Notes: generated from the letters alone by a model not told the origin. A stretch of DNA of 64,000 nt from Oscillospiraceae bacterium (GCA_902801295.1 CADCHN010000006.1:1-64000), one strand, 5' to 3'; shown: positions 20,628 through 28,751, numbered from the stretch's first letter. Made by a program: numbers and translations.

Positions 20628-21696
20628 GACCGCCCCTCCCCCTGAACAAAAGGATCAAAAATACCGGACCGCCGATGAAGGACATGATCGCGCCGATCGG
20701 AAGGATCACCGGCGGGTCGATCAGCTTTGCCGCTGCGTCAGCGAGGATCAGCAGCAAAGAACCACAGAGCGCGGAGCCGGGGATCAGATAGCGATGGTCG
20801 TTGCCGACGAAAAAGCGCATCATATGCGGCGCGATCAATCCCACAAAACTGATGATTCCCGCAAAGGACACCGCTGCGGCAGCGGACAGCGAGCAGACGG
20901 CCATGCTGACAAGCGTCAGACGCCGTGCATTGACGCCCAGGCTCGTGGCCGTATCATAGCCCGCCTCCATGGCATTATAGTTCCATCGGTTGAACAGGAA
21001 AAACAGGGAACAGAAAGCAAAGACGAATGCCAGGAAACGCAAGTCCTGCCAACCCACATTGCCAAGGTTGCCGAAGGTCCAGAAAACGACTGCGCCCAGG
21101 GAAGTGTCGTCGGCAAAATACTGCAGCAGGGTGCTGCCGCCGCCAAACATAGCGCTCAATGCTGTGCCCGCGAGAACAAGTCCGCCCGGCCCGACACCGC
21201 GTTTCATTCGCGAGATTGCGATGATTGCCAGGGAGGAGACGGATCCGAACACAAAAGCACAGAGCGTCACGATATAAGGATTGCTGACCGAGACAGTGTT
21301 GTTTGAGAGCGAATTTGTGATCATGCCCCCTCCGAAGGCAATGATCCCAAGCGCTGCGCCGAAGGCCGCGCCCTGGGATACTCCCAGCGTTGAGGCCGAG
21401 GCCAGGGGATTTCGCAGGACACACTGCATCACCGTCCCGGAGGCCGCGAGTATCGCTCCGATCAAAACAGCTGCAAGGACGCGCGGCAGACGGATGTTCA
21501 TCACCGCGGTGGTGTGCTTGCGTTCCGCCGTGCCAAAAAAGACGCGCAGTATCTCAAGGGGGCTCAGCCGGATGGAGCCGATCCCCATATAAAGGACCGC
21601 GGCAAGCAGCGTCACGAGCAGCGCTGCCATTAGCGCTGCTCGTTTCCGCCGGATGTAGCGGTCGTATTGTTTCAGTTGTTCCGTTATTTTCTGCAC
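20620..21696 (-). CDS. FecCD-family permease
   Basis: A 358-residue permease with about ten membrane helices, working as a homodimer to import iron-siderophore, corrinoid or similar chelates. Recognisable features are RLPRVLAAVLIGAILAASGTVMQ near the N-terminus, the Gly-rich LGVSQGAAFGAALGI, and GLIAPHMMRFFVGNDHR near the C-terminus, which contacts the ATPase. It lies 14 bases downstream of the binding protein. Confidence 0.93.
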   Translation of the reverse strand: MQKITEQLKQYDRYIRRKRAALMAALLVTLLAAVLYMGIGSIRLSPLEILRVFFGTAERKHTTAVMNIRLPRVLAAVLIGAILAASGTVMQCVLRNPLASASTLGVSQGAAFGAALGIIAFGGGMITNSLSNNTVSVSNPYIVTLCAFVFGSVSSLAIIAISRMKRGVGPGGLVLAGTALSAMFGGGSTLLQYFADDTSLGAVVFWTFGNLGNVGWQDLRFLAFVFAFCSLFFLFNRWNYNAMEAGYDTATSLGVNARRLTLVSMAVCSLSAAAAVSFAGIISFVGLIAPHMMRFFVGNDHRYLIPGSALCGSLLLILADAAAKLIDPPVILPIGAIMSFIGGPVFLILLFRGRGGHD

Positions 21697-21710
21697 AGAT
21701 AAGCTTCCTT

Positions 21711-22880
21711 TTATTCTCCCAATGACACAGGGCCATAGCCGAGGCCATTCTCCGCGAGCAGTGCAAGATAGCCCTCGTGCCCAAGGAAGAAGGTGAAAAT
21801 CTCTTCCGCTTTTGCCTCAAAGTCCACATCGGCAAAGGCCTCCGGATAGAGCAGGGATCCGGCATAATAGGCGTTCACCAGAGGAACCTCTACATTGGTG
21901 TAATTTGCCGTAGCGTTTGGCCACTGGTAGACCCGGCCATTTTTGAAGGCGCTTAGCTGCTCAAAGAAGGCGGGGTCCTCCGCGTATTCCTCTGCAACCA
22001 GGCCAACGTTGCCGGCATCCAGAATGATCACGTCTGCGTCCCAGGACAGGATCTGCTCCTTATCCACCTCAACGCCTTTCGGACGGTCGGCAAGGCCGGT
22101 GGCCGCATCTTTGGCATGAATTGCTGTGAGAATCGCGCTGTCAGAATAGACGCCTGTGATCCCGTGACCGCCGCGGAAGGTAGCCGCGGCAGCGAGGCAG
22201 AGAGGCTTCTGATCATCAGGAACATTGGCCGTCCGGGCGTCAAGGTCGTCCAAGCAGGCATGGATGAAGGCAATGATCTCCTCGGCGCGCTCAGACACAC
22301 CGCAAGCGTCTCCAAAAACACGCAGAGCCAGTTCGTAATCCTCGGCAAACAGAGTGCCCTGCGGCGCCGCCACGACCATCCGTCCCAGCTGATCCTCAAT
22401 GTTGGCTACGATATCTTCCTCATAGGTGCAGAGAATCACGTCGGGCTCTGCCTCAAGAATCGCCTCGGGGTTAATCTCACCGTAGCCGCCGGAGGAGACG
22501 ATCGGAAGATTGGCCCACTCATCCTGATGGAACACGCCGTAGGCCATAAAGAGGCTGCTGCTCTGATCGCCGTTTGCGACGCTGACCATCTTATCGCTCA
22601 GCAGCAGATAGGTCGCCATACGGCTGGCATTGCCAAGAGTCACAATGCGCTCAACCTTTGCGGGGACTTCCACCTCACGCCCAAGACCATCCACAATGAT
22701 ACGCGTTTCATGCTCATCGACCGGGGCGGACTCCTCCGTCGTTTTTTCTGCTTGAGGGGTCTCCATAACGGTTTGGGGTTCTGCGTTGACAGGAGCCTCA
22801 TTTTTAGCGCCACAGCCTGCAAGCATAGATGCTGTAATCAGCACGGTCAAAAGAAAAGCAAGAACAGATCTTTTTTTCAT
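21711..22880 (-). CDS. Metal-chelate/corrinoid-binding lipoprotein
   Basis: A 389-residue substrate-binding lipoprotein of the BtuF/FhuD fold. The signal peptide ends in LAGC (lipid-bearing Cys near residue 22), followed by a Glu/Pro-rich tether. VERIVTLGNASRMATYLL begins the first lobe. A single long helix joins the lobes, as is typical of this rigid class. ATG at 22880 is chosen because AAAGGA precedes it; a GTG 18 bases upstream overlaps that site. It heads the importer operon. The ligand could be iron chelate, cobalamin or nickel; the sequence does not decide. Confidence 0.88.
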   Translation of the reverse strand: MKKRSVLAFLLTVLITASMLAGCGAKNEAPVNAEPQTVMETPQAEKTTEESAPVDEHETRIIVDGLGREVEVPAKVERIVTLGNASRMATYLLLSDKMVSVANGDQSSSLFMAYGVFHQDEWANLPIVSSGGYGEINPEAILEAEPDVILCTYEEDIVANIEDQLGRMVVAAPQGTLFAEDYELALRVFGDACGVSERAEEIIAFIHACLDDLDARTANVPDDQKPLCLAAAATFRGGHGITGVYSDSAILTAIHAKDAATGLADRPKGVEVDKEQILSWDADVIILDAGNVGLVAEEYAEDPAFFEQLSAFKNGRVYQWPNATANYTNVEVPLVNAYYAGSLLYPEAFADVDFEAKAEEIFTFFLGHEGYLALLAENGLGYGPVSLGE

Positions 22881-22943
22881 TTTCTTTTTCCTTTCCACAG
22901 AGCAAGTGATTCATGATGCGTTCAATATACCACGAGCAAACGG

Positions 22944-22972
22944 ATTATAGAAGCCCCCGGGGGGGATATAAT
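22944..22972 (-). promoter_or_regulatory. Possible activator-dependent promoter of the chelate importer
   Basis: Minus-strand TATAAT at 22944-22949 lacks a good -35. Between it and a plus-strand TATAAT (22967-22972) lies the palindrome CCCCCGGGGG. A palindrome inside the spacer suggests a MerR-like or other DNA-bending regulator. Confidence 0.4.
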
Positions 22973-23087
22973 CGACATATAAACAGATAAAATGTCCATC
23001 ACCTTTTCCATTGAAAAGCATGGGTCGATTCCAGTGCGCCAATTTCCGCCACATGCGGAGCGATAAAGCTCGGGAACGCATGAAAAA

Positions 23088-23113
23088 GCAGAGCGATCGG
23101 ATGATCGCTCTGC
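23088..23113 (-). terminator. Terminator of the small gene at 23287
   Basis: An 11-bp stem GCAGAGCGATC with its complement and loop GGAT runs into TTTTT on the minus strand. It insulates the importer operon. The 22881-23286 gap holds this, the importer promoter and no gene. Confidence 0.8.
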
Positions 23114-23286
23114 GCTTTCATGCTATTCACCGGTAAAACGCTTGATTATGATCCCAAGTCAGAAGCATGTCAGGCGAGGCGCATCCCGCAGCGAATAATG
23201 GATTGATATTTGCAGGGGCAGCAATGAAACATGACGCGATTCTGGCCGGAAGATTTCGAAGCGTTTTGTTGGTGGATTGTATAAGA

Positions 23287-23466
23287 TCAAGCCTGGATAC
23301 TGTCCACAAGGGAACGCATTTCAAAAACATCCTTGACAGAACGCGCCTGATCTATGATGCGCTGCTGTTCCTGCTGGCTCAAAGCATAAAATCTGTTCCT
23401 GGCCGGCTCATTTCGGTCAAGCTCAGCCAAAAAGTCTTCGGAAGCGTTTGGGACATACTTCATCAT
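23287..23466 (-). CDS. Small helical protein, unknown function
   Basis: A 59-residue acidic protein, MMKYVPNASEDF at the N-terminus, predicted wholly helical, with a QQEQQRIIDQARSV segment like the small helix pairs found in some antitoxin-like or YdeI-related proteins. GAGGTGATT precedes the ATG at a good distance. It has its own terminator downstream, supporting that it is a real gene. No partner gene is adjacent, so I do not call it a toxin-antitoxin member. Confidence 0.55.
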   Translation of the reverse strand: MMKYVPNASEDFLAELDRNEPARNRFYALSQQEQQRIIDQARSVKDVFEMRSLVDSIQA

Positions 23467-23747
23467 AATCACCTCAAGGATAGTTTGCCACTCGAAGAAG
23501 CAAATAAACCTTGAAAAAGGGGGAAAAACACGAGCATTATACCATCACGCCGTTGGCGGGAGGAACACGACCGGTTTCTGCGCACCTTGTCATTATGCAG
23601 ATTCAGTAGATCAATCGTAGCCCCATAAAGCACAAAATCGATTCCTGTTTAGCACGAAGAAAAAAACGGTTTGAATTCTGTGCGTTTTTTGTCTTAACCC
23701 AAAAGATGCAACCAGCCGTTCGGATCAGTTCACGCGACAAACCGGAC

Positions 23748-23785
23748 GACAAAAAACGACGTGTCAAAACACGTCGTTTTTTGTC
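23748..23785. terminator. Bidirectional terminator, second copy
   Basis: A 17-bp perfect stem with loop CAAA. Its inner 13 bp equal the stem at 18934-18963. It stands next to the tRNA-Val 3' fragment in the way terminators follow complete tRNA genes here. Confidence 0.9.
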
Positions 23786-23796
23786 GGTTTTTATGT

Positions 23797-23815
23797 TGGT
23801 GGAGAGTGGCGGACT
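23797..23815 (-). repeat. 19-bp copy of the tRNA-Val 3' end
   Basis: TGGTGGAGAGTGGCGGACT is identical to 23968-23986, the 3' acceptor and CCA end of tRNA-Val. Beyond it the match stops abruptly. This is a remnant of a tRNA copy or of a past integration event. Confidence 0.85.
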
Positions 23816-23931
23816 GCGACTCGCTCCGCTCGCTTGCATAAGTTCGGCTTGCCAAAAAATCTGCTCTTCGTTTGTTTTTTTGGAGCCTCTCTTATCGAAC
23901 CTACGGTTCTCGTCCGACTTCCACATGCAGG

Positions 23932-23965
23932 AAAAGATCCACGGCCTTTTGGCCGTGGATCTTTT
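23932..23965 (-). terminator. Terminator of tRNA-Val
   Basis: AAAAGATCCACGGCC and its complement flank a TTTT loop, two bases past the tRNA CCA end. Confidence 0.9.
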
Positions 23966-23967
23966 CC

Positions 23968-24044
23968 TGGTGGAGAGTGGCGGACTCGAACCGTCGACCT
24001 TCCGCGTGTGAGGCGGACGCTCTAACCAGCTGAGCTAACCCTCC
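23968..24044 (-). tRNA. tRNA-Val (anticodon CAC)
   Basis: A 77-base cloverleaf on the minus strand. The acceptor GGAGGGT pairs with ACTCTCC (one G-T), CCA is encoded, the anticodon loop CTCACAC gives CAC for GUG codons, and the T arm holds GGTTCGAGTCC. A strong terminator follows. Confidence 0.95.
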
Positions 24045-24178
24045 GAAGAGCTTTTATATATTAGCACATCCTTCCCCGCTTTGCAAGAGATTTTTTCCGC
24101 TTTTTCCCGAAGGCGCCGCGTTGACTTTCCCCTGTCTGCGTTTTATACTGACCACACAGAGAAAAGGAGGCGACGTCC

Positions 24179-24823
24179 ATGGCTCAGCGCACGGTTCATT
24201 ATATATTCGGGCACATTCTGGCGGAGCGCTGCGGACTGGACGACGTGCCGCGCTTTCTGCTCGGCTGCCTCTTGCCGGACGCGATCCGCAGCAAAACGGA
24301 TCGCGATGTCTCCCATTATGCCTTTCGCGGCGTAGACGGCTCGCGCTATTACGATTTTCACAGGTTTCGAAGCGACTTTACCGACCGGTTTGACGACCCG
24401 CTCTATCTCGGCTATTACATGCACCTCGCGGAGGACAACTTTTACCGCGCCTTTTGCCATCGGGACTACCATCTGTACTTTATCCGCGAAAAAGATGTGC
24501 GTGCCCTTCACCGCGACTACCATCTGCTCAATCCTTATCTTGTGGAGCGCTATGCGCTCGTCAATCGTCTGACCCTTCCCGCCGATTTCGACGCAGAGCC
24601 CCTTTCACGCATTGCCCGCTTTGACCTTGCCGGGCTGCAGACCGACCTCGCACAGGATTTCATCGAGCATCCGGAGGGTGAGTTCACCTTCCTGAGCCGC
24701 GCGATGATGGATGAATTTATCACACGCTATCTGCCACCGGTCGAAGAAGAGCTGCGCGCCGTGCTCGAGGGAAAGGCGCTGCTCCGCGCCGCGGATTTTG
24801 CCTGGAAGAAAACCGATGAATAA
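24179..24823 (+). CDS. Zinc-dependent phospholipase C-like protein
   Basis: A 214-residue protein of the family annotated as zinc-dependent phospholipase C-like hydrolases. Several His and Asp residues sit where that fold binds metals: FGHIL near 10, LPDAIR near 33, DVSHYAF near 43, and YYMHLAEDNFY near 80, which resembles the metal-binding HLxxD helix. There is no signal peptide, so it would act in the cytoplasm, unlike the secreted enzymes. AAAGGAGG lies eight bases upstream of the ATG. It ends in a shared terminator opposite spoIIR. Activity is not proven for this branch. Confidence 0.65.
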   Translation: MAQRTVHYIFGHILAERCGLDDVPRFLLGCLLPDAIRSKTDRDVSHYAFRGVDGSRYYDFHRFRSDFTDRFDDPLYLGYYMHLAEDNFYRAFCHRDYHLYFIREKDVRALHRDYHLLNPYLVERYALVNRLTLPADFDAEPLSRIARFDLAGLQTDLAQDFIEHPEGEFTFLSRAMMDEFITRYLPPVEEELRAVLEGKALLRAADFAWKKTDE

Positions 24824-24855
24824 ACCGCAGGGAGGACATCCTCCCTGCGGTTTAT
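24820..24855. terminator. Shared terminator between converging genes
   Basis: A 16-17-bp stem with an unusually tight loop covers both stop codons and has T residues on each side. Confidence 0.85.
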
Positions 24856-25457
24856 TTTGCCAGCCAACGCTGCAGCTCGCCCCAGAGTTCGACGATGCGA
24901 AAGCGCAGCTCATAGCCGTCCTCCCCGGTAATCAGCGCGAAATCGTCCGGCTTCATCACGCTCTGCACGCGATCGGCGTCGGCAGCCGACAGGCACAGCG
25001 GAGGAAACACCACGCACCACCAGTTATGCCCTGCCCCTTCGCCCAGCACCACGCGCAGCGACTCGTAAGTCCCTGCCGGCAGCACAAAGCCCTCGTAGCG
25101 CCGCAGCGGATAGCTCTCCGGCCCGAGGCTCACCGACACCTTACGGCCTTCGGCGGCGTCGGCGGCCGCCTCCGCGATGCCCTTCATATGCGCAGCGAGA
25201 ATCCCCCGCGCCTCGTCGCGATCGGTGACGCCCTCGAGCGCTGGGCTCAGATAGGCCAGCACCGCGTCGCGCACGCGCAGCTTGAGCGCCTGCTCGCTCT
25301 CCGTATCATCCACCGCCAGCACGTGCAGCCGCACGACCTGCGAGGCCAGCTCGCTCTGCTTTTTCTGCGCCCAGAGCCCCACGCACAGCGTCAGGCAAAG
25401 CGCCATCAGCAGCGCGACCTCCCATGCCCGCAGATTTTTTCCGTTTTCCTGTTTCAT
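24852..25457 (-). CDS. spoIIR: Stage II sporulation protein R
   Basis: A 201-residue secreted signalling protein. It is made in the forespore and activates the SpoIIGA protease so that sigma-E appears in the mother cell. One membrane or signal segment lies at about 13-30. QVVRLHVLAVDDTESEQALKLRVRDAVL is the diagnostic N-terminal motif, and GHNWWCVVFPPLC the diagnostic C-terminal one. Length is typical. A sigma-F-type promoter lies upstream, as expected for forespore expression. Confidence 0.95.
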   Translation of the reverse strand: MKQENGKNLRAWEVALLMALCLTLCVGLWAQKKQSELASQVVRLHVLAVDDTESEQALKLRVRDAVLAYLSPALEGVTDRDEARGILAAHMKGIAEAAADAAEGRKVSVSLGPESYPLRRYEGFVLPAGTYESLRVVLGEGAGHNWWCVVFPPLCLSAADADRVQSVMKPDDFALITGEDGYELRFRIVELWGELQRWLAK

Positions 25458-25491
25458 TTCATCAAACCGCCTGTCTATGTAGGATTACTCA

Positions 25492-25521
25492 TAGTATCGG
25501 CGGCTTTTTGCATTTTTAAAC
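25492..25521 (-). promoter_or_regulatory. Sigma-F/G-type promoter of spoIIR
   Basis: Minus-strand GTTTA, 15 bases, GCCGATACTA, close to the forespore pattern GYATA-15-GGnnAnACTA. spoIIR is a sigma-F gene in Bacillus subtilis. Confidence 0.6.
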
Positions 25522-25522
25522 A

Positions 25523-25551
25523 TTGTACGGCGCGGCAACTTGTGTTATGCT
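25523..25551 (+). promoter_or_regulatory. Vegetative promoter of the acyltransferase
   Basis: TTGTAC, 17 bases, TATGCT, placed back to back with the spoIIR promoter; the two -35 regions are one base apart. Confidence 0.6.
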
Positions 25552-25573
25552 GTGGAAAAAGGGAGGGATGAAC

Positions 25574-26845
25574 GTGAGCCAGAACTTTGAGCGCTTCGAC
25601 ATGCAGCGCGCACCGGTACGCACGCGCTGGTTTCTCCGTCCGCTGACCTGGCTGCTCAGCGCGCCGGACGTGTGGAAGCACCGCGCGGTCATCCGGAAGA
25701 TCAACACCGAGGGGCTCAAGCCGCCCTATGTGCTGCTGTGCAACCACAACGCCTTTCTTGATTTCAAGGTCGCCACCATGGCCACCTTCCCCCACCGCGC
25801 CAACTACGTCGTCGCCATCGACGGCTTCATCGGCCGCGAGGAGCTGCTGCGTCAGGTCGGCTGCATCTGCAAGCGAAAATTCACGAACGATCTCACGCTG
25901 ATCCGCCAGCTCCGACAGGTCGTCAAAAACGGCGATATCGCGATGATCTACCCCGAGGCGCGCTATTCCCTCTGCGGCACCACCGCCGTGCTTCCCGCTT
26001 CGCTCGGAAAGTTATGTAAACTGCTTAAGGTGCCTGTCGTGACGCTGATCTGCCATGGGCACCATGTGAATTCCCCGTTCTGGAACCTGCACGAGCGCGG
26101 TGTGAAGCCCACGGAAGCCGAGCTGACGCAGATTTTCACGGCGGAGGCGCTCGAGCAGGCCACGGCCGACGAGGTCAACGCGAAGATCCTGGAGCTTTTT
26201 CAATACGACGACTTTGCCTGGCAGAAGGAACGCGGCATCCGCACGCCGTATCAAGGGCGCGCCGAGGGCCTGCACAAGGTGCTCTATCAATGCCCGCACT
26301 GCGGCACGGAGTTTCGCATGGCCTCGAAGGGCGCGGAGCTCTATTGCGAGAGCTGCGGCAAGCGCTGGCGCATGACAGAGCTCGGGGAGCTGGTGGCCGA
26401 AAGCGGCGAGACGGAGTTTTCGCACATTCCGGACTGGTACGAGTGGGAGCGCGCGAATGTGCGTGCCGAGGTTGAGGCCGGCACCTACTCCAGCGGCGAG
26501 CTGCAGGTGCACGTGGACACGCTGCCGAACGCGAAAAAGTTTATCCGGCTTGGTGAAGGGACGCTCGTGCACGACATGAACGGCTTTACCGTGCGCGGCA
26601 CGGACGCCGACGGCGATCCCTTTGAGATGCTCAAGCCCGTGCCCAGCCTCTACTCCTGCCACATTGAATACGAATACCTCGGCAAATTCGGCGACTGCGT
26701 CGATCTGAACACGCTCGAGGACACCTGGTACATCTACCCGCACGGCCGGGACTTTGCCGTGACCAAAATGGCCATCGCCACCGAGGAGCTCTACTACGCC
26801 CACCGCCGCGCAATCGGCCGTCCCTGCAAGCCGGGGCTGGCCTGA
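25574..26845 (+). CDS. PlsC-like acyltransferase with C-terminal zinc ribbon
   Basis: A protein of 423 residues whose first half is a glycerolipid acyltransferase. The catalytic H-x4-D box is in CNHNAFLDF (about 73-81), and the substrate loop YPEARYS (about 140-146) replaces the usual FPEGTRS. The second half begins with two CxxC pairs (CPHC, CESC), a zinc ribbon, followed by a beta-rich region of unknown role. GTG at 25574 is preferred because GGGAGGG ends seven bases before it; the ATG at 25568 abuts that site. The protein would sit at the cytoplasmic membrane face and may acylate lysophosphatidate or a related lipid. Confidence 0.8.
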   Translation: MSQNFERFDMQRAPVRTRWFLRPLTWLLSAPDVWKHRAVIRKINTEGLKPPYVLLCNHNAFLDFKVATMATFPHRANYVVAIDGFIGREELLRQVGCICKRKFTNDLTLIRQLRQVVKNGDIAMIYPEARYSLCGTTAVLPASLGKLCKLLKVPVVTLICHGHHVNSPFWNLHERGVKPTEAELTQIFTAEALEQATADEVNAKILELFQYDDFAWQKERGIRTPYQGRAEGLHKVLYQCPHCGTEFRMASKGAELYCESCGKRWRMTELGELVAESGETEFSHIPDWYEWERANVRAEVEAGTYSSGELQVHVDTLPNAKKFIRLGEGTLVHDMNGFTVRGTDADGDPFEMLKPVPSLYSCHIEYEYLGKFGDCVDLNTLEDTWYIYPHGRDFAVTKMAIATEELYYAHRRAIGRPCKPGLA

Positions 26846-26863
26846 AAACGAGAAAAATAATGG

Positions 26864-26899
26864 CAAGCACTGTCCGTTTTATTGGACAGTGCTTGTTTT
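26864..26899 (+). terminator. Terminator of the acyltransferase gene
   Basis: A 12-bp stem CAAGCACTGTCC with its complement and 8-base loop, then TTTT. Confidence 0.85.
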
Positions 26900-26937
26900 A
26901 TACTCAGAGCATAAAAGAAACACGGGAGGGCATCACA

Positions 26938-27051
26938 ATGCGCGGATATTTCACAGCGGGCGGCTATTACGGACTGGTTGACGGGCAGTACCGTCTCTTT
27001 GCCTCGGAGGCGGATTACTACGATGCGGTGAGCGAGGACGAAGCGGCGTGA
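26938..27051 (+). CDS. 37-residue small protein
   Basis: MRGYFTAGGYYGLVDGQYR begins a Tyr/Gly-rich peptide with an acidic C-terminus (SEDEAA). GGGAGGG stands seven bases before the ATG, and the gene lies between a terminator and the end of the FliB-like gene. Small Tyr-rich proteins with this kind of start are frequent in the Clostridia, but I know no function. The strong ribosome site is the main reason to call it. Confidence 0.55.
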   Translation: MRGYFTAGGYYGLVDGQYRLFASEADYYDAVSEDEAA

Positions 27052-27909
27052 TCAATTCTCCAGCAGGCGGTCGACATTCTCGGTGCTGTATTCGATCTGC
27101 TCCGACCAGCGGCGCAAATGTTCAGGATCGGCGCCCAGCAGCGCATCCTGCATGAACACAAACTCGGTGCTGAGCCCGGCGTAGGCAGCGAGCGCCGAAA
27201 GGCCATCCTCCCCTGCCCGCTCGAGCTGGCGGAAGAGGATGTACTGATAGATGCGGTCGTAGCGGGCGCGGTCACACACGGCGGCGTACTCGGCCGCGTT
27301 CTCGACGAGATCGGACAGGCAGGCCTCAAGTGCGCGGATCTGTTCCGGCCAGGCCTTGTCAATGGGCTCGGTCGCGGCAAGGCGGCGCAGGATCTCGGCA
27401 TAACGCGCCTCTGAGGGCACGGGAACAAAGCGCAGCGGCGTCACCCCCGCTTTGAGTCCGAGACAGCACAGCAGGGCGGCAAAGTCCATGCTTTCTCCGT
27501 CCTCCGCCACAAAGCGCAGCGGCGCCGACGAGGAAAGCAGCAGCTCACAGACCTTTTCGCAGCTCAGGCCGAGGCCGCAGAGCTCCGCATCGCCCACTTC
27601 CGCGTAAAAGCGCGGGTGCAGGGCGCAGATATCGCAGAGCGCTTCCTCTCCCAGCTCCCGGATCAGACGGCATAGGCCGTCGGGGCGCAGGAAGGGGCAG
27701 CGCTCGTCGTCTGTCAGGCGAAAATGGCAGCCGTCCTCCGTCTCGACGAGAGCGGCGCGCAGGTCGTCGCCGAGGGTTCCGGGCAGGGCGCGGTAATACG
27801 CGGCGCTCTCCCCGTCCACGTCGATCTCCCAGCCGCGGCAGCAGCTGTGGCGGCAGTCCCCCGCCTTGCAGGCAAAGCGGTCGTAGAAATCGGGATAGAT
27901 CGCGGTCAT
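27052..27909 (-). CDS. FliB-like cysteine-rich protein (flagellin lysine N-methylase family)
   Basis: A 285-residue protein with an N-terminal cysteine cluster CKAGDCRHSCCRGW (about 14-27) and further Cys residues in CPFLRPDGLC and CDICALHPRFY. This arrangement belongs to the FliB/YkgJ-like families, where the cysteines bind a metal or iron-sulfur cluster. FliB proteins methylate flagellin lysines in some bacteria, but no flagellar genes are in this window. The start at 27909 overlaps the TrmH stop by four bases; a longer frame running through the TrmH gene was discarded. Confidence 0.8.
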   Translation of the reverse strand: MTAIYPDFYDRFACKAGDCRHSCCRGWEIDVDGESAAYYRALPGTLGDDLRAALVETEDGCHFRLTDDERCPFLRPDGLCRLIRELGEEALCDICALHPRFYAEVGDAELCGLGLSCEKVCELLLSSSAPLRFVAEDGESMDFAALLCCLGLKAGVTPLRFVPVPSEARYAEILRRLAATEPIDKAWPEQIRALEACLSDLVENAAEYAAVCDRARYDRIYQYILFRQLERAGEDGLSALAAYAGLSTEFVFMQDALLGADPEHLRRWSEQIEYSTENVDRLLEN

Positions 27910-28739
27910 GGCCGGCCGCCTCCCAGCTGCCAGAAGGCAACGGCGCTGGCCGCGGCGACGTTGAGCGAATCGACGCCGTGGGACATCGGAATGCGCGCGG
28001 TGTAATCGCAGTCGGCAATCGTACGCGCGGCGAGCCCCTCCCCCTCGGTGCCGAGGATCAGCGCGAGCTTTTCCTCCGCAGCGAGCGCCTCGTCGTCGAT
28101 GGACACGGAGTCGTCCTCCAAGGCCATGGCGACGGTTTTGAAGCCGAGGGCGCGCAGCCGATCCATGCCCGGGTGCGGCCAGTCGGCAACGTCCGAGCCG
28201 ATGAAGGCCCAGGGGATCTGGAACACCGTGCCCATACTCACGCGCACGGCGCGGCGGTAGAGCGGATCGCAGGAGCCGGGCGTGAGCAGCACGGCGTCCA
28301 TGCCGAGGGCAGCGGCGGAACGGAAGATCGCTCCGACGTTTGTGGGGTTGACGACCTCCTCCAGCACAGCCACGCGCCGCGCCCCGGCGCAGACGGCCTC
28401 CGCCGTCGGCAGCGGCTTTCGCCGCATCGCGCACAGCACGCCCCGCGTCAGCGGAAAGCCGGTCAGCTCCTTGAGCACCGACAGCTCCGAGGTATACACC
28501 GGGATATTCCCGCAGCGTGCGACGATCTCCCGCGCCTGGCCCTCGATGTGCTTGCGCTCCATCAGCAGCGACACGGGCTCGTAGCCCGCGTCCAGCGCCC
28601 GGTCGATCACCTTCGGGCTTTCGGCGATGAAAAGTCCCTTTTCGGGCTCCGCCCGGTTTTTCAGCTGTCCCTCGGTGAGCCGGGCGTAGACCTCCAGCTC
28701 CGGCGCGGCAAGGTCCGCGATTTCAAATACCTGCGGCAC
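27906..28739 (-). CDS. TrmH/SpoU-family RNA 2'-O-methyltransferase
   Basis: A 277-residue enzyme that methylates a ribose 2'-hydroxyl in tRNA or rRNA. The SPOUT knot motifs are visible: VVNPTNVGAIFRSAAALG (motif 1, about 129-146), LILGTEGEGL (motif 2, about 226) and IPMSHGVDSLNVAAASAVA (motif 3, about 250). An N-terminal substrate-binding domain begins the protein. It is co-transcribed with ispE upstream and the FliB-like gene downstream. The target nucleotide cannot be read. Confidence 0.92.
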   Translation of the reverse strand: MPQVFEIADLAAPELEVYARLTEGQLKNRAEPEKGLFIAESPKVIDRALDAGYEPVSLLMERKHIEGQAREIVARCGNIPVYTSELSVLKELTGFPLTRGVLCAMRRKPLPTAEAVCAGARRVAVLEEVVNPTNVGAIFRSAAALGMDAVLLTPGSCDPLYRRAVRVSMGTVFQIPWAFIGSDVADWPHPGMDRLRALGFKTVAMALEDDSVSIDDEALAAEEKLALILGTEGEGLAARTIADCDYTARIPMSHGVDSLNVAAASAVAFWQLGGGRP

Positions 28740-28751
28740 TGTCCCGCCCCC

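Larger units (their letters stand above)
23467..23967. other. Gene-poor stretch with tRNA scar and terminators
   Basis: About 500 bases without a credible protein gene. It holds a copy of the first terminator, a 19-bp copy of the tRNA-Val 3' end, and the tRNA-Val terminator. Open frames in both directions are built on these repeats and were not called. Confidence 0.6.

Noticed and set aside
22881..23086. Cobalamin or other riboswitch in front of the chelate importer
   Set aside because: The 5' region is short and shows no B12-box-like or other conserved core; only promoter elements and a GC palindrome are seen.
23603..23926. Open frames on both strands near tRNA-Val
   Set aside because: They run across terminators and the tRNA fragment and have no ribosome site or family signal.
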